64,000 nucleotides of DNA. It comes from Syntrophomonas palmitatica JCM 14374. GTDB taxonomy: Bacteria; Bacillota; Syntrophomonadia; Syntrophomonadales; Syntrophomonadaceae. How positions within the stretch are numbered: position 1 is the first letter of the stretch; the number at the start of each line of letters is the position of its first letter. Under the pieces are notes generated by a model, which saw nothing but the letters and a program-made list of their open reading frames with translations, ran no database searches and was not told the DNA's origin. Shown piece after piece: positions 11,601-21,034 of the stretch. A program made the position numbers and the translations under genes. Location of the stretch: the NCBI RefSeq assembly GCF_001311885.1, contig NZ_BBCE01000007.1:58974-122973 (forward strand), read 5' to 3'.

Positions 11601-11872
11601 GTTTCCATCCTTACTGGCGGCCTGAATAGTCAGCGTGGCGGGATGGTCCCCGGCAGGCCGCTGAATGCGGGGTCAACTGTAACGGTATAAGAAACGTGGT
11701 CGGTCTCATCCTGAAAGGATATCCAGGTATCACCTTCAGATATCACCGGGTCGGCCAGGGCTTTACCCGGTAAAAGGCTTACAGCCAGGGTAACTGCAAA
11801 TACTGTAACTGCAAATATCAGTAAAACTAATCTCTTAAACCTGTAGCCATTTTTACAGTAAATCAGCTTCAC
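5660..11872 (-). CDS. Very large secreted S-layer-homology protein with Ig-like and CarboxypepD_reg-like domains (three apparent frameshifts)
   Basis: Read as one gene of about 2071 codons. A GTG start at 11872 has AGGGGAG upstream and leads into a signal peptide (RLVLLIFAVTVFAVTLAVSL... cleaved near GKALA). The middle holds a carboxypeptidase-regulatory-like fold (GKIVDKETNQPVPGARIEV), Ig-like segments and an SbsA-like Big_5 stretch (TTYTLTLTTLAKSYAG). The last ~175 residues are three SLH repeats (FTDINNHWAK..., FKDSSQVPAWAR..., FADGESIPLWAK...), which anchor proteins to wall polysaccharide. The frame is lost near 11645, 9880 and 8930, each mended by one base in a homopolymer. Only the first piece has a signal peptide and only the last has SLH repeats, which argues for a single protein. 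Its role is structural or adhesive; the substrate is unknown. Confidence 0.8.
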
Positions 11873-12164
11873 ATATACATCTCCCCTCGAAAATCGCATG
11901 AAGATACTGGCCTAAAATGCAGCTTTCTTTTAACCACCTCCGTTTAGTCAAGCCAATATTAAAATGTCAGACGAGTCTGTTAATTTAAATATTTGAAGGA
12001 AAAGGAATAGGTTTTAGTAAGAGGATACATAATTATGCCGTATTTATATATTGTACAAAGGTACAGTTTTGCCGTAAACTGACTGAAAACTTATTTATTT
12101 ATGCAGGAAATGTAAAACTATTTGCTATAAAATTATAAAAACGGATTACATAGAGGAGTGTTTT

Positions 12165-13624
12165 TTGCAGCGCTTTGCGGTGGGGGTAGTCGGGCCAATG
12201 GGTTGTAAAGTTTGTAATGTGCTCTATATTATACCAATCATATTGTATTGCATCTGGTCTCAAAGCATGGGTTGGGTAACCCATTTAATAATTGTAAAAC
12301 ATATGGGGCCGGCCAATATAATATTGAGTAACACCCTTTTCCCCATTTGCCAGGCCGTTGGGTTCTTTTTATCCGCCTTATATTTTGATTGCCGGCAGGA
12401 GGGCAAATACAGTATTTTAAAAATCCTTATCATTGGTTTTTCGATTGTCGTGGCCTTTTTAATCAGTTCCCTGATTCTTATCCCCAATATGCCTTTTATG
12501 GTAGTAATTGCAGTTACAGGTCTGGTTTCCGGAATAATACCAAACTGCGCTCTTATGCTTATAAATATTTACATACCCATGAAGCAACAGGTACTGCACT
12601 AGGCATAGCTTTTAGCATCGCTATGGCGTTTCAATTAATATTTTTTGGCATACTATTTCATAATAATGATTTTGTTAATGCAAAAATGTATTTTACGGTT
12701 TTTATTTACGTACTTACAGGGTTAGTTTTATTTATTTTATTGTTTCGCAGTAATGATCCCCGGCCTGAATTGTATTCCTTCAAAGCAGCTAAACCACAGC
12801 AAAAGAGTAAAACTACTCTCATATTGTCTTTGATAATATTAATTGCACTCCTGTTTTATCTGGCTTTTGCCCTTCATGGAGCCGCGCCCCCTGAATTTTG
12901 GAATAAAGGCGGCAACCTCTTTACGCGCTTATTTCCCATCCTTACCTTTCTTATTATGGGGTGGCTATGTGATAAAACAGGATGGCATACCATTATGTTT
13001 TGGTCTATAGCTATGATTATCGCCGCCCTGATTCTCCAAATAGCAACAAAGCAGGCTTTGGCGGCCTTTTTTAGCATCGCTATTTCGCAGGCAAGTCTGG
13101 CGGCATATGATATTTCCATTAAAGTTCTATTTTTCAACCTGGCACTTCGTTTTCAAAGGAAGATGCTGATTATTGCAGCCGGTTTTATTGTACCTTTGCT
13201 CTTACAACCAACAGGGATATTTCTTTGCCATCTGATACACCCTTATGGATTTATTTCTATATTTGTTATAGCCGTTCTTATCTCTATTGCTTCAATACCG
13301 TTGATATTAATGCTTTTCGAAAAACTGCGTGAAACGAATATGCAGAGTGTAAAAGAAGATTTACCGGCTGATGATTCTCCCGCCAATGGTACTAAACATC
13401 ATGAAAAGATCGCCGATTTTGCCGCACATTATGCTCTAACCAACAGAGAAATGCAGGTGCTTGAACTTGTGCTTTACGGGCAAAGCCTTTCCGAAATATC
13501 GCAAAACCTATATATAACCGAGCGAACTGTAAAAGCCCATGTAAGCAATTTACTCAAAAAAACCAGCACTAAAAACAGGACCCAGCTTATTTCCTATTAT
13601 TATCAATCCCCGCTTGACATGTAG
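12165..13624 (+). CDS. Membrane-spanning LuxR-family regulator (MFS-like N-terminus, C-terminal HTH), one apparent frameshift
   Basis: The start is a TTG with GAGGAG upstream. The first ~400 residues are a chain of about ten to twelve hydrophobic segments resembling a major-facilitator transporter. The last ~65 residues form a LuxR-type helix-turn-helix (LTNREMQVLELVLYGQSLSE...ERTVKAHVSNLLKK). This architecture is known in Clostridia and Eggerthella relatives, but its signals are mostly unknown. The frame breaks near 12577, where ACCCATGAAG should have four C's (giving YIPHEATGTALG); repaired length 486 residues. It is transcribed divergently from the SLH gene, and the 290 bases between them contain TGTACAAAGGTACA, a possible short operator, so control of the surface protein is an inference worth testing. 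Confidence 0.78.
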
Positions 13625-13639
13625 CCGAGCGGGATTGAT
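13602..13639. terminator. Inverted repeat between convergent genes
   Basis: ATCAATCCC(C)GCT...AGCGGGATTGAT forms a ~12-bp stem with one bulged C and overlaps the stop of the LuxR gene. It lies between convergent genes. Neither side has a long T tract, so terminator activity is uncertain. Confidence 0.4.
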
Positions 13640-13645
13640 GCTGAT

Positions 13646-13783
13646 TTATTGCGTCACAACATTTACCTTGATTAAATTATCGGGAGTAAAGGCTTCTTCG
13701 CTGTGATAATAGCTGGAAGTGATGGGAATGAGCAAAGCTAAAATCGCAGCACATAATATAATGAAAAATAGATTCTTTCCCAC
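13646..13783 (-). CDS. 45-residue membrane or secreted small protein downstream of sigG
   Basis: A GTG start at 13783 (or an in-frame TTG two codons earlier) follows AAAAGGAG, which lies just past the sigG stop. The product begins with a positively charged residue pair and one hydrophobic segment (NLFFIILCAAILALLIPIT), then a polar tail ending IKVNVVTQ. This looks like an uncleaved signal-anchor or a small secreted protein. It follows sigG by about 20 bases and could be expressed with it during sporulation. No family is recognised. Confidence 0.5.
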   Translation of the reverse strand: MGKNLFFIILCAAILALLIPITSSYYHSEEAFTPDNLIKVNVVTQ

Positions 13784-13802
13784 TACCAAACAGCTCCTTT
13801 TC

Positions 13803-14573
13803 CTAAACATACTTTCTCAATTGCTTTAAAGCCGCTTTTTCCAAACGTGAAACCTGTGCCTGGGAGATGCCGATTTCATCAGCTACCTCCATCTGGGTCT
13901 TACCGGCAAAAAATCTTAAAGCTACAATATTTTTTTCCCGGTCATTGAGTTTTTTCATCGCTTCTTTGATACATATCTCTTCAAGCCAGAGCTGGTCCGT
14001 ATTTTTATCGTCACTTATCTGATCCATGACCAGAATAGGGTCGCCGCCGTCATTATAGATGGGTTCAAAAAGTGAAACCGGTTCCTGGATAGCATCCAGG
14101 GCGAAAACCACTTCTTCGCGGGGAAGATCAAGCTCGCGAGCAATATCCATTACCGTAGGTTCCGCCGACTTATCCAAAACCAGTTTTTCTCTGACTTGTA
14201 AAGCCTTATAAGCAATATCACGCAATGAACGCGACACCCGCACAGCGTTATTATCTCTTAAATATCTCCTGATTTCTCCTATTATCATTGGGACCGCATA
14301 AGTAGAAAATCTAACGTTTTGGCTGAGATCAAAATTGTCTATAGCTTTAATAAGCCCAATACACCCAACCTGAAATAAATCGTCCACACACTCGCCCCGG
14401 TTGCTGAATCTTTGTATCACACTTAAAACCAGGCGTAAATTACCCTGAATAATCCTTTCCCGTGAAGTCTTATTCCCGGATTGCATGGATTTAAAAAGTT
14501 CACGCATTTCTTCATTTTTGAGAACAGGAAGCTTTGAAGTGTTTACACCGCAGATTTCAACTTTGTTGATCAC
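13803..14573 (-). CDS. sigG: RNA polymerase sigma-G, late forespore sigma factor
   Basis: Directs late forespore transcription after engulfment. At 256 residues the protein is close to the Bacillus length. It shows region 2 (NLRLVLSVIQRF...DDLFQVGCIGLIKAIDNFD, FSTYAVPMIIGEIRRYLRD) and region 4 with a helix-turn-helix (TQMEVADEIGISQAQVSRLEKAAL). The N-terminal VNTSKLPVL is characteristic of SigG rather than SigF. It is the third gene of spoIIGA-sigE-sigG, an order conserved in endospore formers. A terminator lies between sigE and sigG, so sigG probably also has its own forespore promoter. Confidence 0.96.
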   Translation of the reverse strand: MINKVEICGVNTSKLPVLKNEEMRELFKSMQSGNKTSRERIIQGNLRLVLSVIQRFSNRGECVDDLFQVGCIGLIKAIDNFDLSQNVRFSTYAVPMIIGEIRRYLRDNNAVRVSRSLRDIAYKALQVREKLVLDKSAEPTVMDIARELDLPREEVVFALDAIQEPVSLFEPIYNDGGDPILVMDQISDDKNTDQLWLEEICIKEAMKKLNDREKNIVALRFFAGKTQMEVADEIGISQAQVSRLEKAALKQLRKYV

Positions 14574-14733
14574 GAAACAGCTCCTTCCCCATTAAATGCT
14601 TTTTTAAATTATTTACGTTTCTTGAAAATTTTATTCGATAGGAGGGTTTTCGCAGCCATGACACTTGAGATTGCCCTGCCGCCCGAATACATTATCAACA
14701 TTTGCCCAGCATAATATCCTGTGCAATTAAAAT

Positions 14734-14756
14734 AGCCCCGCCGCAATGGCAGGGCT
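14734..14756 (-). terminator. Terminator between sigE and sigG
   Basis: On the minus strand AGCCCTGCC-ATTGC-GGCGGGGCT is a 9-bp stem (one T-G pair) followed by ATTTTAATT. It lies in the 278-base gap between sigE and sigG. The rest of that gap is AT-rich; it presumably holds the sigG promoter, but I could not place it with confidence. Confidence 0.65.
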
Positions 14757-14850
14757 GAATAAACGGGCAGAATAGGCAGCTTTCCTTTTTTAACTTTACA
14801 TGAATTCATAATGTTGATTATCTTGATGCAGGAGCTTAATGATACCCAAA

Positions 14851-15573
14851 TTATTCAATTTTCCTGATTTCCCTTTGCAATCGTTTTAAAATACGTTTTT
14901 CCAGACGGGAGATATACGATTGAGAAATCCCTAATATATCAGCCACTTCTTTTTGTGTCTTCTCTGCGACATCACCAAGCCCAAAACGCAGTTGAATAAT
15001 GGTTTTTTCGCGGTTACTGAGTTTGTGCATAGCCTGATGCAGGAGGTTTTTCTCCACTTCACTCTCAATTTTCTTATATATCATATCCCCTTCAGTTCCT
15101 AATACATCAGACAAGAGCAATTCGTTTCCATCCCAATCAACATTTAACGGTTCATCTAACGATATTTCCACACGGTTTTTCAAATTACGGCGCAGATACA
15201 TGAGGATCTCATTTTCGATGCAGCGCGAAGCATAAGTGGCCAGTTTTATATTCTTACTGGGTTCAAAAGTATTTACGGCTTTTATCAAACCAATAGTGCC
15301 GATTGAAACCAGATCTTCAATATTAATTCCCGTGTTCTCAAACTTCTTGGCAATGTATACTACCAGGCGCAGGTTATGTTCGATTAACGCAGCCTTAACA
15401 CTCATATCGCCCTGACCTAATCTGGTAATTAAGCCCATTTCCTCTTTTTCTTGCAATGGCGCGGGGAGAACCTCGGTAGATCCTATGTAATGAATATATT
15501 GCGGGTGTTTTCTCCGTAAATAAAAACGCAAAAGATACATTTTCATTTTCCACAGGTAACCGGTTAATCTCAT
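14851..15573 (-). CDS. sigE: RNA polymerase sigma-E, early mother-cell sigma factor (pro-protein)
   Basis: 240 residues. The basic, hydrophobic N-terminal ~27 residues ([18 protein letters not shown]) are the pro-sequence that tethers pro-sigma-E to membrane, followed by [15 protein letters not shown], which corresponds to the SpoIIGA cleavage region in Bacillus. Region 2 ([37 protein letters not shown]) and region 4 ([24 protein letters not shown]) are intact. It starts two bases after the spoIIGA stop, so protease and substrate are translated from one message. Confidence 0.96.
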   Translation of the reverse strand: MRLTGYLWKMKMYLLRFYLRRKHPQYIHYIGSTEVLPAPLQEKEEMGLITRLGQGDMSVKAALIEHNLRLVVYIAKKFENTGINIEDLVSIGTIGLIKAVNTFEPSKNIKLATYASRCIENEILMYLRRNLKNRVEISLDEPLNVDWDGNELLLSDVLGTEGDMIYKKIESEVEKNLLHQAMHKLSNREKTIIQLRFGLGDVAEKTQKEVADILGISQSYISRLEKRILKRLQREIRKIE

Positions 15574-15575
15574 TT

Positions 15576-16466
15576 TTATCCCTCCTGTATTCTATTAATC
15601 ACCTCGGCTGGTATTAACAAACGGAAACTGCCGTCACGGCTCAGTTTATCCCGGTACAGCCCAATTACCAGGTTACGGTATGAGATGTTTTTTCTGCCAC
15701 TGGCCAGGGTGATTTCATCAGCACGTATCCCAAGAAGAACCCCATTCTTTTTGCCGATAGATTGAAATGGAATAAGTCTTAATCGATGCGCCCAACTGCT
15801 TAAAGTGACCGCATCCAAGACCTCCTGCTCATTATTGCTTTCTTCCACAGCTCGTCTGAAATCCTCAGGCAAGTATTCCTGCAGAAGTTCATATTCAGCT
15901 ACCAGCACCGGCTGATTTGTCAGGGGATCACGCAGTGAATTACCTGTATCCAGGAAACCTCTGCCCTGACAGCGCTTATCATCAAAACGCATCTCAACAT
16001 CATATTGCAATATACTTGGAAGCCAGTGATTTTTCAGATACTTCTCTCCGGCAATACCAACAGTCAGCACAAATACCCCGGCTGCTAAAAGCCATAAATA
16101 TGAAAACCGAAATACATGGCCAGCAGAATCAAACAGGTATGGAGCTGCCAGGGCGGCCCCAGCAGCACTGAAACTAATAATATAAAAATACAACAGGGCC
16201 TTTTTGAAGGTCGTGTAACTTAAGGGGTACAAGGCAATAAGCAAAAGAATAATCGAAACAGATATTTTAACCGGCAAACTGCCGACAATTTTCCAATGGG
16301 GGAACAGGCATATACAGGCATATACAGCCCCCAGCGCAGCTGCCAGGGTTAATTTCATATACCTGATTTCTAATTTAATTAAACGTGCTGTGGCCCAGAG
16401 GATAATAAAGTCCATGCAAAAATTAGTTATAAAAGTGATATCAATATATACTCTGGGTTCCTGCAC
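15576..16466 (-). CDS. spoIIGA: SpoIIGA, sigma-E processing aspartic protease
   Basis: Membrane protease that activates pro-sigma-E in the mother cell. The N-terminal half has five hydrophobic segments. The C-terminal half carries the aspartic-protease-like motif [14 protein letters not shown] (residues about 171-184), whose Asp is catalytic in Bacillus SpoIIGA. At 296 residues it is near the usual ~309. It lies downstream of ftsZ behind a terminator, so it is likely expressed from its own promoter in the ~170-base gap at 16467-16634. I did not find a clean Spo0A box there; TTAGACA is the nearest match. Confidence 0.93.
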   Translation of the reverse strand: MQEPRVYIDITFITNFCMDFIILWATARLIKLEIRYMKLTLAAALGAVYACICLFPHWKIVGSLPVKISVSIILLLIALYPLSYTTFKKALLYFYIISFSAAGAALAAPYLFDSAGHVFRFSYLWLLAAGVFVLTVGIAGEKYLKNHWLPSILQYDVEMRFDDKRCQGRGFLDTGNSLRDPLTNQPVLVAEYELLQEYLPEDFRRAVEESNNEQEVLDAVTLSSWAHRLRLIPFQSIGKKNGVLLGIRADEITLASGRKNISYRNLVIGLYRDKLSRDGSFRLLIPAEVINRIQEG

Positions 16467-16634
16467 TTAATCACTCCTGCACTATCACATCCATGTTTAT
16501 TACAAGCCCTAATAAGCATCAATTAATGTTTATGCTCACAGCGCATAAATATATTTTCCAAATTGTACCATAAGCTAATGGTATGAATCTGTCTAATCTG
16601 CCCCCTGTATCAATATTTATAAAAACAAAAAAAA

Positions 16635-16665
16635 CAGGAACCGGGATAATATATCTCGGTTCCTG
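16635..16665 (-). terminator. Terminator at the end of the dcw run, after ftsZ
   Basis: Read on the minus strand, CAGGAACCGAG pairs with CCCGGTTCCTG across a short AT loop and is followed by TTTTTTTTG. It starts 15 bases after the restored ftsZ stop and separates ftsZ from spoIIGA. Confidence 0.88.
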
Positions 16666-16679
16666 AAAATGTTTTTCTT

Positions 16680-17760
16680 CTATTTGCCCCGGCGCAAAAA
16701 CGGCGGAATATCTACATCACTCTTATCTACCCGGTCTGCAAACACAGGGGTGATTCGATTCCCCGCCCTCTGGTTTTGGATTCTTCCCTGGAGACGGCAG
16801 GACGCGAAGCATTGAAGCCGGTGGCAATTACGGTAACTCTGACTTCATCCTGCAGATCTTCATCAATAGTAGCACCAAAGATTATGTTCGCTTCAGGGTC
16901 GGCGGCCTGATGAATTATTTCGGCAGCATCTTGAATTTCAAACAAGGTAAGATCCTTGCCCCCGGTTATGTTGAACAACACCCCCCGAGCCCCTTCTATA
17001 GAAGTCTCAAGCAACGGACTCGATATAGCCATACGGGCAGCCTCAGCAGCCCGGTTCTCACCTTTGGCTTTACCGATACCCATAAGAGCCGAGCCTGTGT
17101 TTTTCATAACGGTTTGTACATCAGCAAAATCACAATTTATAATGCCAGGCACAGCAATTAAGTCAGATATGCCTGAACGCCCTGCCGCAATATGTCATCA
17201 GCAATCCGAAAAGCATCATTAAATCCGGTATTCTTGTCCACAACCTGTAAAAGACGGTCATTAGGTATAGTAATCAGACTGTCAACTTCTGACCTTAGTA
17301 ATTGGATACCGTTATCCGCCTGTTGGTGGCGTTTACGCCCCTCGAATGTAAAAGGCCTGGTTACGACACCTACAGTAAGCGCGCCAATTTCTTTGGCTAT
17401 GCGAGCGATTACAGGCGCCCCGCCGGTTCCAGTCCCCCCTCCCATACCTGCAGTTACAAAAACCATATCAGCACCCTGCAAAGCCCGTTTCAGTTCTTCA
17501 GAGGTCTCTTCCGCCGCTTTCCTGCCCGTTTCCGGGTCGGCTCCCGCGCCCAGACCTTTGGTTAATTTTTCGCCTACCTGTATAACCTTTTCCGCCTGAG
17601 AAAGGTGTAATGATTGCGCATCAGTATTGACCGCAACAAATTCCACTCCCTTAAGACCGGCTTCAATCATGCGATTAATCGCATTATTTCCTCCTCCACC
17701 GACCCCAACAACCTTGATTTCCGCGAATTGCTGGGTATCATTCTCAAAATCCAAGGGCAT
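16680..17760 (-). CDS. ftsZ: Cell-division GTPase FtsZ, two apparent frameshifts
   Basis: Tubulin-like GTPase that forms the division ring. The tubulin signature GGGTGTGG is encoded near 17430, preceded by [14 protein letters not shown] and NTDAQSL. The frame breaks near 17172 (CAGGC should be CAGGGC, restoring [16 protein letters not shown]) and again near 16765 (a G lost from the run before CGGGG, restoring the C-terminal tail). The repaired reading ends [19 protein letters not shown], whose DIPPFLRR is the conserved FtsZ tail that binds FtsA and other partners. Repaired length is 360 residues. The start ATG has GGAGGAGG upstream. Confidence 0.96.
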
Positions 17761-17778
17761 TAAAAAACCTCCTCCGCC

Positions 17779-19050
17779 TTACCTGAATAGATCTTTAAAC
17801 CAATCATTAAGCCTGGTCCATATATCGGTCAGGCCTTTTGATTCCTGATAATTAACGGACGCATTACGAGCCGCAAAAAGCAATCCTCCCAATACGGCCG
17901 CATTATGAGCGCGGTTTACGTCTGTGGCTATACCCCTTACGTTTTCAGGAACTCCGAGGCGTACCGGAACATTAAAAGTAAGTTCCATAAATTCGCATAA
18001 ACCGTTTAGTTCTGCTCCGCCGCCAGTTACCACAATCCCGCCGGGAATTTTGTCCCAATCCCCAAATTGCTGTAACTCCTCATATACCATTTCCATTATT
18101 TCCAACAGGCGCGCATTTATGATCTCGGCGATCATTTGCTGTGACACTTGTTTGCCATCCTTGCCTTGCAGGTTCTTAACACTGACAGTCACTTCATCAG
18201 ATGCCATAGCGGGAGCGGCTACACCGCTTGTTTCTTTAATTCTGGCCGCTTCCTCCATAGACGTTCTTAAAACAATAGCCAGATCCTTGGTTATGTATTC
18301 ATCCCCCACGGGAATCACCGCGGTGTAAGACAGGGAACCTTCTTGAAAAACACTTATTTCAATAGTTCCCGCGCCGATATCGAGCAAAATAACCCCCATC
18401 TCTTTTTCTGTGGGGGAAAGCACGGCTTCCGCTGCCAGGAGCGGATTATAAACAACCTGATTAATATGGAGATTGATGCGCGCAGCGCTGCGCTGTATAT
18501 TCTGAATAGCCGCGGTTGCAGCTATAACTATGGTGACTTCAGCCTCTAACCTGCTGCCTACCATACCTACTGGATCTTTCACCCCATCAAAACCATCTAC
18601 AATATATTGCCGCTCAATGGTTTGAATAATGTTCTTATCAGGCGGGAGCGCTATACTGCGCGCCGATTGCAATACCCTTTCCTTGTCGTCCTGGTTTATC
18701 TCGTAATTCGGATTGCTCACTGCTACCACCGCGTGATTATTCAGCGCGGCCACACTGGTTCCGGAAAAACCAAGCAGGGCGCTTAATATTTCCACCCCGC
18801 TCAGCCTTTCCAGCTCATTTAAGCAAGTATCTATGGCCCGGGCATTAGATTCAATATCAACAATTTGCCCTTTTTTTACTCCGGCTGAAGGTACCTGGCT
18901 GATGCCTAAAATGCTTAAATCCTGACCGTTATATACTTCAGCCACAGCAGCCTTAATTTTATTGCTGCCGATATCAAGAGATACAATTGTTTTCCGTTTG
19001 CTAATAATAAAACACTCCCCAGCTAGTTCCACTTTTTGTATAGATACCAC
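17779..19050 (-). CDS. ftsA: FtsA, actin-like membrane tether of the division ring
   Basis: Intact, 423 residues. Actin-fold motifs are visible: SLDIGSNKIKAAV at the N-terminus, ILLDIGAGTIEISVF in the middle and PGGIVVTGGGAELNGL near residue 320. The C-terminal amphipathic segment (TRLNDWFKDLFR) would bind the membrane. The start is uncertain. The GTG at 19050 has a poor ribosome-binding site, whereas GGGGAGTG stands before an ATT codon (ATTATTAGCAAACGG) that would give the usual FtsA N-terminus. It lies 18 bases before ftsZ. Confidence 0.95.
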   Translation of the reverse strand: MVSIQKVELAGECFIISKRKTIVSLDIGSNKIKAAVAEVYNGQDLSILGISQVPSAGVKKGQIVDIESNARAIDTCLNELERLSGVEILSALLGFSGTSVAALNNHAVVAVSNPNYEINQDDKERVLQSARSIALPPDKNIIQTIERQYIVDGFDGVKDPVGMVGSRLEAEVTIVIAATAAIQNIQRSAARINLHINQVVYNPLLAAEAVLSPTEKEMGVILLDIGAGTIEISVFQEGSLSYTAVIPVGDEYITKDLAIVLRTSMEEAARIKETSGVAAPAMASDEVTVSVKNLQGKDGKQVSQQMIAEIINARLLEIMEMVYEELQQFGDWDKIPGGIVVTGGGAELNGLCEFMELTFNVPVRLGVPENVRGIATDVNRAHNAAVLGGLLFAARNASVNYQESKGLTDIWTRLNDWFKDLFR

Positions 19051-19088
19051 AAAGAATGGCTGAATCCTCTAATTGCGCAAATTTTTAT

Positions 19089-19424
19089 TTAGTATTTTTT
19101 CAATAGATATCGACGAATAATTCCTAGATTCTGGAATATGCGGACTCCAAAAACGACTACCGCCGCCAGATACAGTTCAACCCCCAGGCGATCTCCAAGG
19201 TAGGCCAGTCCCGCTGCCAGGAGGGTATTAACCACAAAGCCGCTGATAAAAATAACGTTGTCAAAACCGTCTTCCATGTAGCCTCTAATCCCGCCAAAAA
19301 CCGAATCCAAAGCGGCCAGTACCGCAATAGACATATATTTGGCATAAACCATCGGTATTAAAAAAGGCATTTGGAAACCTATGAGCAAACCGACCAACAA
19401 ACAGAAACACACCAGCAACCACAT
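19089..19424 (-). CDS. sbp: Small basic protein Sbp (DUF1290)
   Basis: 111 residues with three hydrophobic segments (MWLLVCFCLLVGLLIGFQMP, YMSIAVLAALDSVFGGIRG, FISGFVVNTLLAAGLAYLGD) and a basic tail (RRYLLKKY). This matches the membrane protein family named small basic protein, found between ftsQ and ftsA in many Firmicutes and of unresolved function. It begins three bases after the DUF881 gene stop, so the two are translationally linked. Confidence 0.85.
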   Translation of the reverse strand: MWLLVCFCLLVGLLIGFQMPFLIPMVYAKYMSIAVLAALDSVFGGIRGYMEDGFDNVIFISGFVVNTLLAAGLAYLGDRLGVELYLAAVVVFGVRIFQNLGIIRRYLLKKY

Positions 19425-19427
19425 AGT

Positions 19428-20147
19428 TTATTCCGCCTTCTTTTCAAGTTCTAAAGGTTTTACGTATTCAAACTTTATTCGTCCGTTGTATGCAGGAAGT
19501 TCAAGCTTGTCTGCTTTCTGCAGACGGGTCTGAAATCCCATTATACTCATAGTTTCCAGCCATCCGCCCCTAATTTTCATACCATTCTCCAACATGTCCG
19601 GGTTGCCGATGGCTTTAAATACAAAAGGAGTTGAAATGCGATTAGTATTCACAAGTATTTGCGTACCGGCGCAGCGTATTTCTGACATAGCCGTAATTCT
19701 TTCTCCATTAATAGCTATAGCCTCCGCGCCTGAGGCTTTTAATTCATTGACAAGATACAAAATGTCCCGGTCATGAACAATTACGTTATCCGGATTTTCT
19801 CCAGGTTGCAGGGTGCGCGGGTTATCGTCCACAGTCAGAATTATGCCTTTGCCTTCCACCGGTAAGATACCTGCGAAAAGGCTGCTCTTTTGAACTTCAT
19901 CTTGTAAATCAGCTGTTGCCTGGTTGTTTTCCCGGACATTTTTCAATTTTTCCCTTAATGACAATACTTCTTCTGCCAGAGCATCCCTTTCTTCGGTTAC
20001 TGATTTCAGCTTATAAGCCAGGTCGTCCACCTGGGCGGTAGAATAATCCGGGGTATAGGTAGCCGTAGTCCGAAATTGAATGGCCAGCATAATACCTAAA
20101 ACCAGGCATACACACGCAATAGTTATCTGGGCACCTTTTGTACGCAT
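19428..20147 (-). CDS. DUF881 family protein (YlxW/YlxX-like)
   Basis: One N-terminal membrane helix (ITIACVCLVLGIMLAIQF), a coiled-coil stretch (LKSVTEERDALAEEVLSLRE), then the DUF881 globular domain (VEGKGIILTVDDNPR, AGTQILVNTNRISTPF). The family usually lies beside ftsQ and sbp and is thought to act at the cell surface during division; its function is not established. I place the start at the ATG at 20147, after GGAGAAGGTG. It precedes sbp directly. Confidence 0.85.
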   Translation of the reverse strand: MRTKGAQITIACVCLVLGIMLAIQFRTTATYTPDYSTAQVDDLAYKLKSVTEERDALAEEVLSLREKLKNVRENNQATADLQDEVQKSSLFAGILPVEGKGIILTVDDNPRTLQPGENPDNVIVHDRDILYLVNELKASGAEAIAINGERITAMSEIRCAGTQILVNTNRISTPFVFKAIGNPDMLENGMKIRGGWLETMSIMGFQTRLQKADKLELPAYNGRIKFEYVKPLELEKKAE

Positions 20148-20167
20148 GATATCACCTTCTCCTAAAA

Positions 20168-20928
20168 TCAATTATTAGCTTCTGATGCCCTGGTTTTCAA
20201 AACAGGCTCTCCCTCAAAACGAATATCTACATATTCTAAAGAATCTTTGCCCTGATTCGCTATCGTCTTTTCTAGTTTGGTTACTACCTGAGTCAGATGA
20301 GAGAGTTTTTCATCTTCACGGCTCTTATCGCCCCACCTGATCTCTGTACCGGATACAGTATAAATTAATAATTCCTTGGTGCTGTTATTATAGTGAAACT
20401 CAGAAATATTCTGTTTTACCGCCGGGGATAACTTTGACCAAAGTTTAGAAATCATCTGGGTTTCATCAGGATTTACTGCCTGTCCCAAACCAATTTCTGC
20501 AGGCATACGGCTATAAGTTATAACCGGATAATTGGCCAGTGAAAAAGCAAGCGATTTGTCGATGCAAATTCCTTCATTATCAATACACAGCAGGGCATCT
20601 TTAAAAGGAACCAGTGCCCATATTTTCCGTTCATCAACCTTTATTTCCACTTGACGAGGCAAATGCCTGATCAGAGCAGCGTGTTTGATCAAGGGGTGAA
20701 CTTCAACCGCACGCGTACAGGTCTTTTCATTAACCAGGAATATATTATTTCCGGGAACTATCCCGGCCATTTGAATTATTTGTTTAGTTGGAACCTGCCT
20801 GGCTCCAGATACATAGATCTTGTCCACCTTAAAAAAAGCACTATGCAAAAAGAAATATAGGCAGAAGAAAACCAGTAATAAAAAGAGGGAGAGTTTAAAA
20901 AACGTCGGCCCGGCGGATTTTTACTCAT
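20168..20928 (-). CDS. ftsQ: Cell-division protein FtsQ/DivIB, one apparent frameshift
   Basis: Bitopic division protein with a POTRA domain (FFKVDKIYVSGARQVPTKQIIQMAGI...). Read without correction the gene would start inside its own membrane helix at a TTG near 20848. Upstream, an ATG at 20928 with GGGAG encodes MSKNPPGRRF. Adding one T to the T6 run (20897-20902) continues this in frame into FKLSLFLLLVFFCLYFFL, the missing membrane anchor. Repaired length is 253 residues. It sits between murA and the DUF881 gene. Confidence 0.9.
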
Positions 20929-21034
20929 TGCAATCTCCCATCCCCAAAATAACTGTGATGATTATAGCAGAAATAATAGGCAAAATCATTAGCAAATTGG
21001 AGATGGGATACAGGTTTGAATATATGTTATTCCG

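Noticed and set aside
14609..14809. 66-codon open frame on the minus strand between sigE and sigG
   Set aside because: It runs through the sigE terminator hairpin at 14734-14756, has no convincing ribosome-binding site and no recognisable features.
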